A DNA stretch of 64,000 nucleotides from Epiperipatus broadwayi (GCA_028023455.1 JAQFVV010000142.1:1973240-2037239), one strand, 5' to 3'. Counted from the stretch's first letter, positions 1 through 13,952 are shown. Translations and numbers: made by a program. Notes: generated by a model from the letters alone, not told the origin.

Positions 1-3000
1 ATTAGTAAAAACAAAAAAAAGATTTAATTAATTGATTTTTCTTTCTTGGAGGGGATGCATGAATTGAGGGGGTATTGAGGAGATATAGATCTGTTCTGAA
101 GTGGAGAGAGAGCAGTTCATTTTTGTTTTTCAAAGACAAATCTTATTAGGAGCCTCAGTCTAGGTTTATTGTTAAACTAATGCTATTAATGGAACCACAC
201 AAAGTTTTGCAACCTTTTTAGCAAGCATGCTGACTCTGATTCAATCTAATCTGAGGGATTTACTCTACTTAAAAATGCATTCAGTCATTCTAAACAAACA
301 GACACTAATTCATGCAGTCATTCAAATAACCATTCGAGCAGTTAACCAGTGAGTAGCCAACAGTTTAAACATCAGACTACTAAGTGGTGTTGAGTAGCAT
401 CAGTTATCTAGTCAACTATTCGAAAGCTAAATGAGCAGATGATTATTCCACCATATACTCAGTTGATGCTGATGGAAGTTTAATTGCAACATGCCATTGA
501 AGCCAGTAATAAATCTAGAATTAGGAAAACAAGAAAAGACTGTTTATAGTGTGTAATATCTGTTGCCCAGCCTAAAGATGCACATCAAGCCCTTTCCTGT
601 ATGTAGAATGATTATGGAGTAGAAGGCCACTTCAGCACATCCATCCAGCTCCGCTCCTACTATCCCAACAGAATGTAAACCCCAAGATTCATGCACCAAG
701 GTGATGATGATCAATTCTATGAACTTATAATGCAGTCAAGTCCAGCCCTTGCCACAGTAGATGAACATATAGCCCACTCAAAACCCATACAAGAATGAAG
801 CTTATAGACTTTATCGGGTATATTATTTTTTTGTGTGTGTGCTTATTCTATTTAAATTTGATACACATTTCGTAAATATATCTTATGCACATACATATAC
901 AAACACATCTTTCATGTAACTTGTTAAATTTTCCTTGTTTGCTTAATGCCCATGTGTGAGTTTATAATCCACAGATCACTATCTCACGTATTAGTTATTT
1001 ATTCAATTTTTCTTATCAAGAAAGAAATTTTCCTTTATTTAATCTAATTATTGCTTTATTAAGTATTTCTTTATGATTATAGTTTTGTTTTATTATTAAT
1101 ATAATTATTGCTTTATTAAGTATTTCTTTATGATTATAGTTTTGTTTTATTAATATGATTTATATAGTGTAATATTTGTTTCGTATATTTAATCGATCTG
1201 GGAATGTATTCATATTATAAATGGTATGGGGTAATGGATTAATAAAATATTTATATTATAATTCTAAAGCGACTACTGCCATAATTTTTTTATTCTCTTT
1301 TTCATTTACTTTCTCTAACTATATTATTAATTAATTATGCGAGTTTTCCAAGCCCCAATTCTTTTAACTGAGTATAAGAGTACGCTGAGCTAGCGAATGG
1401 GATACCTTCTTACCGGAACCTAAATCTTTATTTTCATGAGGATACTTATTTATTATTTTTTTATGAATAATTATTTATTGGCACACATGCCCTAATATCA
1501 TTTGAACTTGCATATCCTTTCAGGAGGAGAATTAAATTTCCTTCTGGGAGTGGCGCGAGGGGTTGATTTAGAGTCATCCCCCAAAGGTATGTAAGAGTCA
1601 ATCTTTCCATAAGTATCTTCTGTGTCCAAAACATTGTTACAGTAATGTTTTGAATTTCTTCTTACTCTGGCATCTCGCCATATTTTCCCTCATGTTCAGT
1701 TTATGCGCATGCTCATATTAACGGAGTAAACGTTAACCGGTATAATATATATATATACCATTCGGCAAATGAATAGAGGTATTCCAAACTCCAAGAAAAA
1801 GGAAAAGTAAAAAATGCTCTAAAAATGAGTTTGTGATGATTATACAAACCAATCTGTGAAACACAAATATATTCCTTACAGAACATACTGACCAATTTTT
1901 CAGTTTATTTGATATTTTGTAGGCTGTTTTTAAATGTTGGCAACTAAAAATAAAAACCGTTTATTAAAACCTGAATTGATAAAATTTATATTATATATTT
2001 AAAAATTAAATTGCAATTTTTTTTATAAATTTATTATATAGATTTAATCATTCAAGATTTTAATGCACAATTTTCATTTTTAGTTGCAGATGCAGTAAAA
2101 AAATGATTTTCATTTAGCACTCTGCAATCTTTAGCTTAATTAATTCTTATGTAAAGCTGATTAAAACTTGGAGAACATTCGCAGATATGCAAAATAATAA
2201 AATATTGTCAAAATAATAAAATATTGTCATTTTTTTTAGAAAAAAAATTGTTTAAAGATTTATTTTGAATATTACATGTAAAAACCTCAAGAAAGAAATT
2301 TTTTTTCTTATTATATTCAATATTTATTTTGAATACAAACAATAAATTAATGCCTGTACATAAAAAATTTACTTTCTAGTTTTTATACAACACTTTCTTT
2401 TTTTTTTCTTTTGTCTAAAAATCCAATTTTTGAGTAAGTCATTTTTATTAACATATCCACAAAATAATGATTATATGTTTGCAATCATTTTGCACAATAT
2501 ATAATAATTTGTCAAATTTGTTATAATCATTGACTATCTATTTTGCATCCTAAAAACTGTATAAATAATCATATTTATAATATATATTTGCATTTTTCAT
2601 ATTTTCTTCATATTCTGTAATGCATTAATGAAGGCTACACTCAAGTACAAATATTTTAATTCTCAAGACATCACTACTGCATGGAGAGTTTGATATTCTT
2701 ATTACTTTAATTCTCCTTGATTAGCTAAATGTTTTCTTACAAAACAAGATGTTGAAATTGGCACTATAAATATTCTGTTAAGAATATTTTTCTCTTTTCA
2801 TAGTCACAACACCAAACCCTGAAAACAAAATGGAAGAAATTTGACCCTCAATTTGACATTTGGAATGGTAATTCAATTTTGTTTTTATTATTGTCAGAAT
2901 TTTCAAGTTTCCAAACTGTGCAAGTCACTATCTTATTATTTATTTAACTCTCTTATAAACTATTAGGAATTTTAAACTTCTCTCTCGATATTATAATATA

Positions 3001-3014
3001 TAAAATCAAAAGTG
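1..3014. other. AT-rich intergenic DNA, no gene
   Basis: No open reading frame longer than about 60 codons and no recognisable protein motif is seen. The first 800 bases are somewhat richer in GC than the rest, but I could not identify a family. A 57-bp direct duplication is present at about 1045-1160 (an AT-rich unit containing GCTTTATTAAG repeated once), and a 20-bp unit is doubled near 2190-2230. Both look like simple local slippage. Confidence 0.6.
1045..1160. repeat. 57-bp tandem duplication
   Basis: An AT-rich unit that includes GCTTTATTAAGTATTTC occurs twice with a period of about 57 bases and almost no differences. It has no coding potential and is probably a recent local duplication. 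Confidence 0.75.
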
Positions 3015-3183
3015 TGTGAAGCGCTTGAAAGAGAAGCTATAGAGAGTGCAAAAAATATTAAATGCTAAGTGCTTTCGAGGCCATTTGCCTATTCTCGCTA
3101 TGAATATGAGGCAAAGGCCTCGAAAGCGCTTAGCTTTTAATATTTTTTGCACTCTCTATAGCTTCTCTTTCAAGCGCTTCACA
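3015..3183. mobile_element. Hairpin MITE-like element (AAGCGCTT family)
   Basis: Two arms of about 75 bases (3015-3090 and 3109-3183) are reverse complements with only a few mismatches, separated by an 18-base loop. The outer end reads TGTGAAGCGCTTGAAAG and its complement closes the element. The inner part of each arm again contains a GCGCTT-type word. No coding capacity exists. The AAGCGCTT word recurs in the element at 21525-22017, which suggests related non-autonomous DNA transposons. No clear target-site duplication was identified, so the class assignment is inference. The palindrome itself is directly visible. Confidence 0.7.
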
Positions 3184-3675
3184 AGCAATTTTATATATTA
3201 ATTCTCTTATATAAATTGAAATGGAATTTATAAATTGAAGTAAGATTCAGTGAAAATTTTATTTTGACATTGTGCCGGTCGGATTTGTATGTTCACGTAA
3301 CAAGATCTAGCATCTAGGCAAAAGTACCTCGAATCCACTCGTGTGCAAGATACACAGGTCAGAAACACTCATGAACTCTGCCCTATTTGCCTATTTCCCA
3401 GATCTATAACATTATGAGCAACAATCCCGATGACATCGATTAATTTACTTCTCATCCGCCGGCATCGATCATCGGAGACACAAAAAGACTCTAGGCTAAA
3501 CTTATATGATAGAATAACTTAATAACTAGTTATATTTTATGAGCAATAAAGGCTCATGACCTAGCATATTAATTATGTATTGAGCGGAGATCATCTAGTC
3601 ATATTTAGCATAAGTAATAACTTAATATATTATCTTAACTAAAAGAAAGCAATGGTTCAAGTTTGATATATATAT
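3184..3675. other. Intergenic with a GC-richer patch
   Basis: About 3265-3500 is noticeably richer in GC and in CG dinucleotides than its surroundings, with words such as CATCGATCATCGG. No reading frame, tRNA fold or repeat relationship to the rest of the window was seen. It may be a fragment of an unrecognised repeat. Confidence 0.4.
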
Positions 3676-3926
3676 CCCCCCCCCCCAAAAAAAAAAAAAA
3701 AAAAAAAAATAAAAAATAATGGGTTAAAAAAAAAAAAAAAATTTTAAATTATTCCCAAAATTTAAAAACCAAAAAGGCCCAAAAAAAAAAGGGGAAGGAA
3801 AAAAAAAAATGTGGGGGGGGGGGGAAGAAAAGAAAAAAAACAGAGAAGAAGAAGAAAATTCTAGGAGAACCCTCCATCCTGCAGTGGATTGATAATGGTT
3901 GATAATGATGATGATGATGATGATTT
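3676..3926 (+). mobile_element. RTE LINE 3' fragment, homopolymer-degraded
   Basis: Bases 3856-3926 match the 3' end of the full-length RTE at 53323-56619: the CATCCTGCAGTGGATTGATAA block is followed by the same GATAATGATGATGATGATGA tail. Upstream, 3676-3855 is a series of long C, A and G runs. Read loosely, it still follows the RTE sequence near 56450-56570 (AATGTG, then G-rich, then AGAAGAGAAG...). The 5' part therefore looks like the same element with its complexity replaced by homopolymers. This is more typical of low-quality consensus than of evolution. It is a 5'-truncated copy on the plus strand and codes for nothing intact. Confidence 0.7.
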
Positions 3927-6900
3927 AAGATTTATTAATAACAAAATTATGTCAGGTTATTTAGCTGACATTAGCCTCGTGAGTATTATATATATATGTG
4001 TTCGATTCATATTTAACGATAACATTATAATTGCAGCTATGCCAATAATATATATGTGATTAAATGAATTAGCGCTATTAGAATACATTGTTGGAATACT
4101 ATTACACCCCCAGAGACGAAGAGCATTTACTTAATTTAAACAACAATTTTACAAGCAGATATTATATTTGGTTACATTCAATATTATGATTAATTTGGAG
4201 TTATAGATAATTAATGTGCGGGATGGGTAATGAATAATTTTATAACCGATACTAAATCAATCACATTAATACTTAAATTAAACTAATGGAAATATGTCTG
4301 TTTAAAGAAATCATTTCATTACGGCTTATGAATACTTCTGGGCAACTAATAAGAGACTGAAAGGCAGTGCATGCATGGCAGCTGATAGGGTTGGTCCAAT
4401 TATGGATCCTGGAGTGTGCTTCATGAATTTTAAGAACGAAGTTGACCAATTTCCTCTGCAAACATAGGCAGGGTCAGTTTGACAAACGAAAGAGTCCAGA
4501 TTCTCTGGAGTGAAGTACAGGCGAATCATGGATAATGAAGAGTGGTCGGCAATGTCATTATCGGGCTGGATTTCCCAGAGTGATCCCCGTATAAAGCATG
4601 CACATAAGACCAAGGATGTCCCCAAGGTGGTTTTACAGGCTGGTTTAAGGACATAGAGAATGACGATGGGGCTCGACTATGCGAATACCTCCATGTGAGA
4701 AAGAAGCACAAACATATATAAAAACGAAATGGCCTTTATGCATGAAACACTTAATGATATAATATAAATATAATTCTAAAATTAAAGATTATCGAAACAT
4801 ATTTATTGCCCATAAATTATGAAATATTTGGCGTAATGATATGGCTTCACTAAGCAAACATGGGTAATAATTATACTTAAATATAAAACTAAGATCTCAA
4901 GATCCTCCTCCCCCTTACATTATGTTACTTAATATTATTCATTACTTTTTACACATTTAATAAATCTCAATTTTGGTTAATCAATACCCTTGTGGAAATA
5001 TATAAATTATTACAGAATAAGTGGGTGGTGGTAATAGCTAAGATGGGTTTTACATATATAATATAATTTAAGAATAAAAGATAGTGCATTATTTAGGATG
5101 GAAAATGTGAAAAACAGATGTCAATCTGTTTTTCTACAGTAAACATAAAAAATATAATTAGTTTATTTATCTAAAATCGCGAGCACCTGGGCAAGTTGAA
5201 TAAGATTTGTTTTGATCAAATTATAAATTATTTACCCAGTAAATGATGGGTAGGGAAACAAAAATGAATTATATGCTGGCGATTTTAGAATACTATTGGC
5301 ATTTATTTAAAAATATAAATACATAAATGTAAATGAAAATTATTTGCCACTTGGAATTAAAAGAAAAGGAAAAACATTTTATAGGAGGCTTAATATAGAT
5401 TAGTTATATAGTTATAGAATACACATTTTGAAGACATTTAATATAGGTGATTTAAAATATAAATATTACAGAGAAGGCAGGGTTTAGGAATTATAAGTGG
5501 TCAAAATTCTTTTACCTTGATTATTTGGAAGAGCATTTCACTAGGAATCAGTCCATCGGTATTGTTTCATTAGATCTAGGGTAGCATTATTAATTTGAGA
5601 GATAGCATTTCATTTTCACTGGAAATTATACATAAAGTTCAGTAATATGGGATGCAGAGCTTCGTTCATGGGAACAGCATATTAGAACGGAGGGACAAAG
5701 CGAAGTTTCCTACTCACGATACATTGAGTGAGAATTAAAACTGGCGTGGAATATGTATAGCAACATAGTTATTTAATGGTCTCCTCCCCTTGTGGATTCA
5801 AATCCAGCAATATTTATACTTTTATTTTCAAGCTGTAACTTAGCAACTACTGCTGGACCTGAGGCGGTTTAAGCACTTAAGGTTTCTCTGGAATAGTTTG
5901 ACCGGATACTCTTATCTAGTAAGATGTTTGAAGCAAGACAAGTTTGTTATCAGTTTCTTGAACGATTGTTTTAAAATATATCTTATGATTTTAAAACAAG
6001 CTAGCATGGACAATTTCCAATAATAGGTTTATTTTATTATTACCAATTCGTAATCTTTTACTTTAATCTAAGGGGTCTTCCGGGTAATTGTTTTCCGAGA
6101 GACTTTTTAACAAGATTGCATAATTTCTGGCTACAAAATTATATATGAAAAAATAATAAGTTTCATATATATATATAACTTTACTAATATATTCACAATC
6201 TCCTACACTGAAATATATAGATATTTATTATGTACGCCCGTATATACATGAGAATATTATTATTAAATTAAATATTTTTAAATTACAATACATACGTTTA
6301 TAATGCTGAGCAAAGAAATATATATATATTACTAGCTATGTATATACGTGCGTAAAGGCGGGTTTTAATACAGTTAGGTGGTAGGAGATTGGATGTGGTC
6401 TGTGAAGCAGGATCTGAGCATCAGATCTGCTTCAATATACAAAAGAAATTGAAAAAGATAAACATAAATTTTACCTTTAGTATTCATAAGAGTATAACAT
6501 TCCTTCATTAATTGGGAAGTAAAACTATTACTATTGTACTTTAAGTCAGCTATTACTGCTCATTTAATCAACTTAGATTACTTAAAAAAATTTAATTTAC
6601 AACTAACCCTGTTGTCTAACCATTGTTGAATACCATATAACTAGAGTAGTTAGATAAGAATGATTACAAGAAAATATTTTTTAACTGATCATTGGTCAAT
6701 ATCATACAACTACAGTATTTAGATATGGATGGCTTACATGAAAATATTTTAAGATTCACATGGCCTAGATTCAACCAATGTCATGTTAAGAGGCCCTTGC
6801 TGAAATTACAAACAATTAACGCCTTGTAATCACTCATTTTCTATAAATTGTCATATAAGTTTATCTTAAAATATATTAAATTTTACTGTTCCTATCTAAA

Positions 6901-8275
6901 ACGGTATATCTATTTTAGTATTTGAGAAATGTTTAATTTATTGTGGTTGCAAAAAAATGTTTCTGTTTGTTTGTTCTTTAATTTTATTATATAATCTATA
7001 TTAAATAGTGTAAGATTATTTTCTTCTTTCCACAGGAATAAAAGAATTACCATATTACTACCACGATTCTTAAATCACATTTTAAATTTTGTATACAAAC
7101 AAACAGTAAACAGTGTACTGCTGCAAAATTATATAATAATAAATAAAAATTGGTTATGCAGTTACTGTAACTGAGATGTTATAATAAATTACACTAGAAG
7201 AGTGGCAAGTGATGCCAAACTATCACCAATGAATTATGAAGTATTTTATTTTGGGCATTACCCTACCTGCCTATATGCAAAAATCTAACATACATGCCCT
7301 CAAAATAAGTCTTAAATACCATTAATAATTTTTATATTAAAAAAATTGCATAGTTATTACTAAGTCTATGATTACTTTCTAGATAAATAGTTTTCTTTAA
7401 AAGGGAAAAACTAGAATACCAGATATCCTTCTATATAGAACTTTATTTTTTAATTTAAATGTCAATGTCCTGAAAATTTATTAATAAAGTTTTTAATCCA
7501 ACACAACCATTTCTATAACTCTAAAAGATCTCTCATTTAAGCAATATTATGTAATAATTACACCAATTATAATGTAATTACCTTCACATCACTGTCTTCT
7601 CATAGTTTACATCAATCAGATCCAATAACTTCTCTTTTCTGTCTTTAAAAAATTATATTTTGGCTTATTATTGATAATATTTAAAATATGCAAATACTTT
7701 CCAATTGCCAGATATATGTAAGTAAGTGTTCAAAATCGTGAATTTTCAAGTCATTCACTTTTAGTGGAGGATAAGAGTAAAAGTTTACTACTGGGTGATA
7801 TAGAGTCATTCCATTACTTCTGACTAATAAGTTTTAAAACAAATAAAATCATGTGATTACATTTCTACTTAATATCCATTGGCTGCAGGAGTTGAAAGAG
7901 AGATGTCTCTAACTTTTTAAAAGTGCTATTCTAAAGTTATTCATTTCTGAAAATTTGAGAATGAAGATTCATTTCTATTTCAAAAATATTTTATGAAACT
8001 AACTTCTAAACATTGGAATGCAATACTATGATATACAATATTGCACCTGGAGAAAAAAAAAGTTCAATGGTTTCAAAGCATAACTGAAAAATTCATATAC
8101 ATCTTATAAAGAAAAAAAAGTGTTTGATATTGGCTTCAAAATAAATCTTATTTGCATGAAAGGTTAGCTTTGCCTGCTATATTTTTCTTTCTCAAAAAAT
8201 AAAAACAGCACTTTTACATACTGAAACTAAAATGTCACATATGGGTGCACTTACAATAAATAGTGCGTAATAGGT
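3927..8275. other. AT-rich intergenic DNA
   Basis: Apart from the GC-richer patch at 4320-4720 (listed separately), this stretch is anonymous AT-rich sequence with short (TA)n tracts. A B-box-like GGATTCAAATCC occurs near 5795 without a convincing tRNA fold around it. I see no gene. Confidence 0.5.
4320..4720 (-). other. GC-richer patch, possible decayed coding relic
   Basis: This 400-base island stands out in composition from its very AT-rich neighbours. On the minus strand a 99-codon frame spans 4326-4625 and overlaps a second frame at 4526-4711. The predicted peptide has ordinary amino-acid composition (Cys, Trp, Pro and Asp present, not just Ile/Lys/Asn), unlike chance frames elsewhere. 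I do not recognise a domain. It could be an exon, a relic of a transposon gene or a processed fragment. No convincing splice model was built. Confidence 0.2.
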
Positions 8276-8524
8276 CTTCCCATCCCTCACATATATATGT
8301 ATAAATGGATTATTCTCCTGTATATGAGGGTCAGAATGACTAAACTGCAACATGGGTAGGATGACAACCTTGGCACTAACGTGGGCTTTGAACGTTCCAT
8401 CATCAGATTTTCAATGAAATAGAAGGCTGAAGAATTGTGGGCTGGAGTAGTTTGAAGCCTATCCATTAAAGTATGAAGATTGACTATCTTAATATACAGC
8501 TGAGCACTGATTGTATATATATAT
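8276..8524 (+). repeat. Left half of split ~480-bp dispersed repeat
   Basis: This segment aligns with the first half of the tandem units at 48900-50175. It shares the TGTATATGAGGGTCAGAATGA-type block, CATCATCAGATTTTCAATGA, the GAAGCCT.TCCATTAAAGTATGAAGAT block and the GAGCA.TGATT just before a (TA)n run. It stops exactly in that (TA)n run. The other half resumes at about 20411, which means the intervening 11.9 kb was inserted here. Confidence 0.85.
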
Positions 8525-10489
8525 TGTAACCCGCTATTCCTACTGCTACTGCTGACACTATTCTCCTTTTGGCTTTTCTGTTGACGATTCCCTTTTACGA
8601 ATCTGCTGTGTTATTTCGTCCGGGGTTTACATAATGTTTTGTGAAAATAATTTCAAACACATATACACGTACGCTTTTATTTGTTTCATACGTAGATTCA
8701 GATTGAACCCGAGTAATAGGCGCCAGGAGAACCTTTACAAGCTCGCCACGCACGTGCACACGCTCACTCAACTATATCACAGAACATGCCCAAGCATCAC
8801 TCCAGCGGACAGCAAGAAACGAACACAGCAACACTATTTCCGAACTAGATCGCACATTACCATTAAAACAATATTGAAACACCTTTATCACTGTTAGGCC
8901 CGCCCTATATCCCCCAGAATAAATTAACCATAACTTAACATTAACATAAGAATTGTATGACAAATATAAATGCTATAAATATACTTAAATCTTAACTAAA
9001 ATATTAAATGTACCCGTTCAAATTATACAAAATAGATCACTCCCGCACTCATTCAACATCATTTAAATAAATTTGAAATTCCAAGCGATCAATAAAAGAA
9101 GTATTAATTAAATGAATGATTTATTTAGAAAAAACTGGGTAAATAAAATTATCATGCAGATATATGATTTAGTAAGTCTAGATAACATAATTACGGAATT
9201 AGGTATGAATTTGCACAGATATTTGCTGAATCTTAATTGTACATATAATTCTGGTTGAGTTCTTTAGTGATTCAATTTGGTCATTAGTAATTTTATCATT
9301 TTACACTTAATGTTTGTAAATCGTTCTCCACTTTAAAGTTAATTTAGCTGGTGCATGAATGTGTGAGCAAATGTTAAAATATAACTACCTGTGGATCGAG
9401 AAGACTGTAATGGGATCCTGAGCGATGTTTTCTTTAATTCAGCATGCCGGCTTTTGGTGAGGCTTCCAGGGTGTGTGCGGTCCTTGAGTTCATTTTCTCC
9501 GAGGTTGAGAGCATTCTAGGATCGATCAGCGGTGAAGGTTCGGCGGCCAAGCCGCGAATTTTGGATTCAGCAACGCATTTCGTCTACGGTATCACACAAA
9601 GTTTAGGTTAAGAAGTCCAAGTACTTAATCAGAAGCTCTGCCAAAAAAATTAATAATACTCTCCGCTAAAATTCAAATTAATTTCGCCTTCCACAACTCT
9701 TAATCAATAATTAATAATTGTAATTAATGTCTCTCTCCAGTTCTGTCTTGCCTTTTTCTTCTCTTCTTTCCCGCCACGACACCTTGAATTTTTCCTCCAA
9801 TCTCTGTCATGCACTCATGAGTCATCAGTTCTTATTTGCTAATTAAGGGTCCTCTTTATTCAATGGTTTCTGGGACATTTGCACCACGTTGGAATTTAAT
9901 TTAGTTTTACCATTTTTTTAAGTATTGTTTTAGCTGGAGCCAGAAGTCTAAGTAGTACAATAGCAGTGTACACTTTTTATCACCTCTGTTTCTAAATTTG
10001 GATTGTTATCTAGACTTTACCAACATACATCCTGCTTATTGTTTCAAATTCTCTAAATTTTAATCTACTAATTGCCCCCCCATTCAAAATATCTTAGATC
10101 GCTTGGAATCTTTTAACCTATTGCAGATTAATTAATTTACTTATCTTTTTTCTTTCTTTTTTGTTTAAAAATGATTTAATAAAAAATTTCTAATTTGTTC
10201 TCGATCATTCTTTTTTTTAAAACGAAGTAACAAAAAAAAGCAAACTTACAAATAATGATTATAATAAATTTAATTCCTTAAAAAAAATAAAAACTCTTTT
10301 AATTTTAGTTCAATAAATCTGACAGGTACTCTTGTATAGCTGCGATCTGCTTTAGAAATGGCTGTTTCTCGTTTATTCTTAAAACAAGATCGTTTTTTTA
10401 AAAAATTTTGTACCTGTCATTTATTTCGTCATTTATATATATCTTTAACGTTCCTAGGTTCAAACCCTATGTAACGCTATTCCGTTACA
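8525..10489. mobile_element. Probable solo LTR, 1.97 kb
   Basis: The segment starts TGTAACCCGCTATTCC and ends GCTATTCCGTTACA, giving the TG...CA ends and short terminal inverted repeat TGTAAC/GTTACA typical of LTRs. It is flanked on both sides by ATATAT, consistent with a duplicated target in the (TA)n tract of the host repeat. It contains no long reading frame. A GC-richer block at about 9395-9600 and another near 8700-8910 interrupt the AT-rich background. No second copy of this LTR and no internal region occurs in the window, so 'solo LTR' is inferred from ends and context. An independent DNA element with similar ends is not excluded. The GCTATTCC word near both ends is unexplained. Confidence 0.5.
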
Positions 10490-10495
10490 ATATAT

Positions 10496-13400
10496 TGTAA
10501 CCCTCCATCACGTGGTCAACTACATAATATCACCAAAACCTAAGTGCGCTGAGAATCGTAACCTCGATCACTGATCAATTCCCGCTACACATTGTCAGCT
10601 ATTAAGAGCTGTATCCAAAAGCATATTATGCTATCTATTTTATGCACCAAAGACCACAACCAACATCTAGAGCAACTTACCACAGACCAAACTAATGATC
10701 TAACATAAACTTTTATGATTTAATTTGATCGCAGCCAGGGTGTACCGCGAAGACCTATCATAGTAGTATGATAAAATACAGTAAACAAATTATAAGTGCA
10801 ATGTTATTATGTTACAAACCTTAATTTGCGATTTTTATTGTATGAGACCCGATGGCCGACCATGTACAAGATGGCATAATTTGTGGAACTACATAAGATT
10901 ATGAAATTTTAAACCATCTATATGATTTTTAATACAAATGCTAGTCCAGGTAAAGCTTTGCAATAAATAAACATAAATACTTGGGTTCTTTTTTTTTTTT
11001 ATAGTTTACTATATCACTGAGACTCTTTTTATACTGACAAATGACAATTTAAAATGTTAAGTAAATATATTCAATCATATCATTATTTGGTAAATCTGTT
11101 TACAGGTTTAATAATCAATTTGTATTGTATACTAGAATCAACTACGCAAAGCCAAAATGATGGAAAAGGTAAATGGGATTTTATTGTACCCCACACATCA
11201 TAAACTACCAAAGACTAAAAGCATCCAAATGTTTTCTCAAAATATCACTAAACTCTTATATCATGTTGACGATAGTATGTACTTCAATGTATGCTCTATC
11301 CAAGGTTTATGATTTCTGATTTTAAGAATGACACATAGCAACGGCACAGTAAGTTTAATTATAAATCAACGTTTATTTACAAATTTATGAATAATAAGTA
11401 ATTAATTCTAATGTTATAATTAAAGACATAAATAAACAAATAAAATAAATAAATTATAATTCCATCGACTTTCTTCAATAACATATCATAGGTACGGTTT
11501 TAAAAACCTAATCATACCTTATTTCAATTTGATATAATGAATCTTGAGCAAATTATACTAAATTCAACATCAACTCATGAAATATTTAACGTCATTTCCA
11601 GATTCAATAAATCCATACCGTAAACTTATAATAATATAATAAATAATATTATATCTGTAGGATTTAGCTATAATGCAATCATTAAATAAAATGAAAATTT
11701 AAACTTACACTCCGGTAAATAATAATCAACCGACAGTTAATTATTATGAAGTAACTTGAATAGAATGTCCTGCTACAATTTGACGATCTAACTTATGAAT
11801 TATACTTACAAATGGAAGAAGATGATTTAGCAGATTAACTAAAATACTTTGCCCAACTTATATCTATGAAGTAAAACATATTCCTGTGGATGCATTCATC
11901 TACACATAGGAATTAAATAATACTAAACGCTTTGTGGATTTATACACCACCATAAAGTAATACGTATAATTACACAATTCCGCGGATTAACCACCAGCGC
12001 TGGAATGAGTGTAAAATACAAAAAATGGCAATTAAATAATCTGCGGATTAACCACCAGCACAGATTAATGCCTTTTAACATTTATAAAACAACATTACTA
12101 TTTACTTCACATTAAAGTGCAAAATCATCCTCCTCAGTTATTCTGATCATTCAGAAAACACTAACACTTTAGCAAATGTGGGTTCTTGCATAATAAAATG
12201 TTACACTAATCAGGACAACTAATGTACTAACTTATCTTGCTTAAAATAAAACATGTGTAATACAATATAAGTAATATTAGTATAGGAATATAAATCTGGA
12301 AAGACTCACAAAATACCTCACAAAGATTGATACATCTCATGAATTCATTTAGTACTTTTCAAGCCTTTTCGCAAGCGCTATTCTCTTGAATAAATATTTT
12401 ATTCAACCCCTATTAATTTAAACTTAATAAAATATAACTTATGAACTTCACATGCAAGTTCATATAACGATAAAATTAAAGTAATGAATTATTCATCAAA
12501 TACATAAAATCTAACAGGTGTGTGTGTGATATAAATTAAATGTATAGCATTTTATAGTTCAATACATGAATTTTAGCAGGTGTGTGTGTCACAAATTAGA
12601 TTGTATAGCATTTTATAACTACAAATATGATCCGTGAAATCCATGTACGATGTGTCGAACAATAAATGTACGAAGTAATAGCTATAATTATAGTTGAATT
12701 CCATACATGTAATTTTATCCATTTGTGTTAGTTATTATAATCACTATTAGATTAACGATTTTACGTGGCTCCATAAACATGAAACAATTTCAAAAACATG
12801 ACTCGCAGAACTTAAATGAAAATGTTTTTCATAAGTTATTAATTTCTACATTTCTCTATTAAAAATGTTCCAAGTTTATCACATCCATGCTAAATATTTA
12901 TTTATCCACGCTTAAATCTAGGAATAATAATTACAGCAATTAATTTAATCATTCCAAACTGACGATAAAATTAGAAAATAGCTTTGATCAATTATTTGAA
13001 GACTGTTTATTATCCAAATGGCAAACAAATTAACTAGCAAATATATTACTGGCATTATAAAGTTAAATATCAATCAATACTATATTTTTATTAGAATTAG
13101 AAACGGAAATATTAAACTATGTTGATAACTTTAACATTTTACTTTAATTTAAACTTCTTCTTTTTTAAAAAGCAAATTTTCATATTTATAAAACTTCTGT
13201 AATTAAAATACTTATTTAATTTTTCCAAATTGTAGAACAATAAACATTTTAAAACATACCAAATTCTTGCAATTAATTCTTTTAAACTGGGAAGCTCCGA
13301 CATTTTAAATGTAATATTGGGAAATTATTACCGGTGATTTGATCCACTTGGCCAGCCGACTTGAACAGACTTTTAAATTTAGCAATTCATCTTATAATTA

Positions 13401-13952
13401 AATACCACAATATTATTTTTACGTTTATAGAAAATTTGTGGTAATCCGTTTACTTGTTAACTATTTTAAAATAAGCTTATCAAATTTACACCATTTGCCT
13501 TTTTACCATTTTCTTTTCTTTCTTCTCTCTCCAAAAGCAAACTAACAGACGATCTCTCTTAAATTCGCGCTCTTTTCTTTTTTATACATTGAGACGCATA
13601 CGTAATTACTGTATTTATTTTTAATAATTTATTTTAATTGAACAAATGGTTTTTTGTTAATTCAATAGAAATAATTTTTAAGATCATTTTAAACAAATAA
13701 AAATAAAATATTATATTTTAATACTATTTTACCAAATTTAATGTGTTGTTAAAATTTTTAAAAAGTTAAACATTCTGATATAAATTAGTATATGGAACGA
13801 AGCAAATTTAAATTTATTAAAATAATATAAGAGAGTAATCTGTTCAAAGTGCAAATCAAGCCAATCAAATCACCAAAGAAGACAGAGAAATTTTTTATAT
13901 ACTAGTTACATCAATTATTATATTTTATGCTAAAATATATGGTTACAGTTTA
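10496..13952 (-). repeat. 3' LTR of the minus-strand element
   Basis: This is the downstream LTR in element orientation and is about 3457 bp, against a few hundred bp to 1-2 kb for most Gypsy LTRs. It has no frame above 60 codons. It carries internal short duplications: GCGGATTAACCACCAGC occurs twice near 11982 and 12042, and a block containing GTATAGCATTTTATA occurs twice near 12541 and 12602. The adjacent purine tract supports the boundary. Confidence 0.92.

Noticed and set aside
5780-5810. B-box-like GGATTCAAATCC as a tRNA gene
   Set aside because: No A box, anticodon arm or acceptor stem could be fitted at the proper spacing.
8634-8963. Overlapping 87- and 63-codon frames inside the candidate solo LTR
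   Set aside because: No domain, on opposite strands, and located in a GC-richer part of an LTR-like segment.
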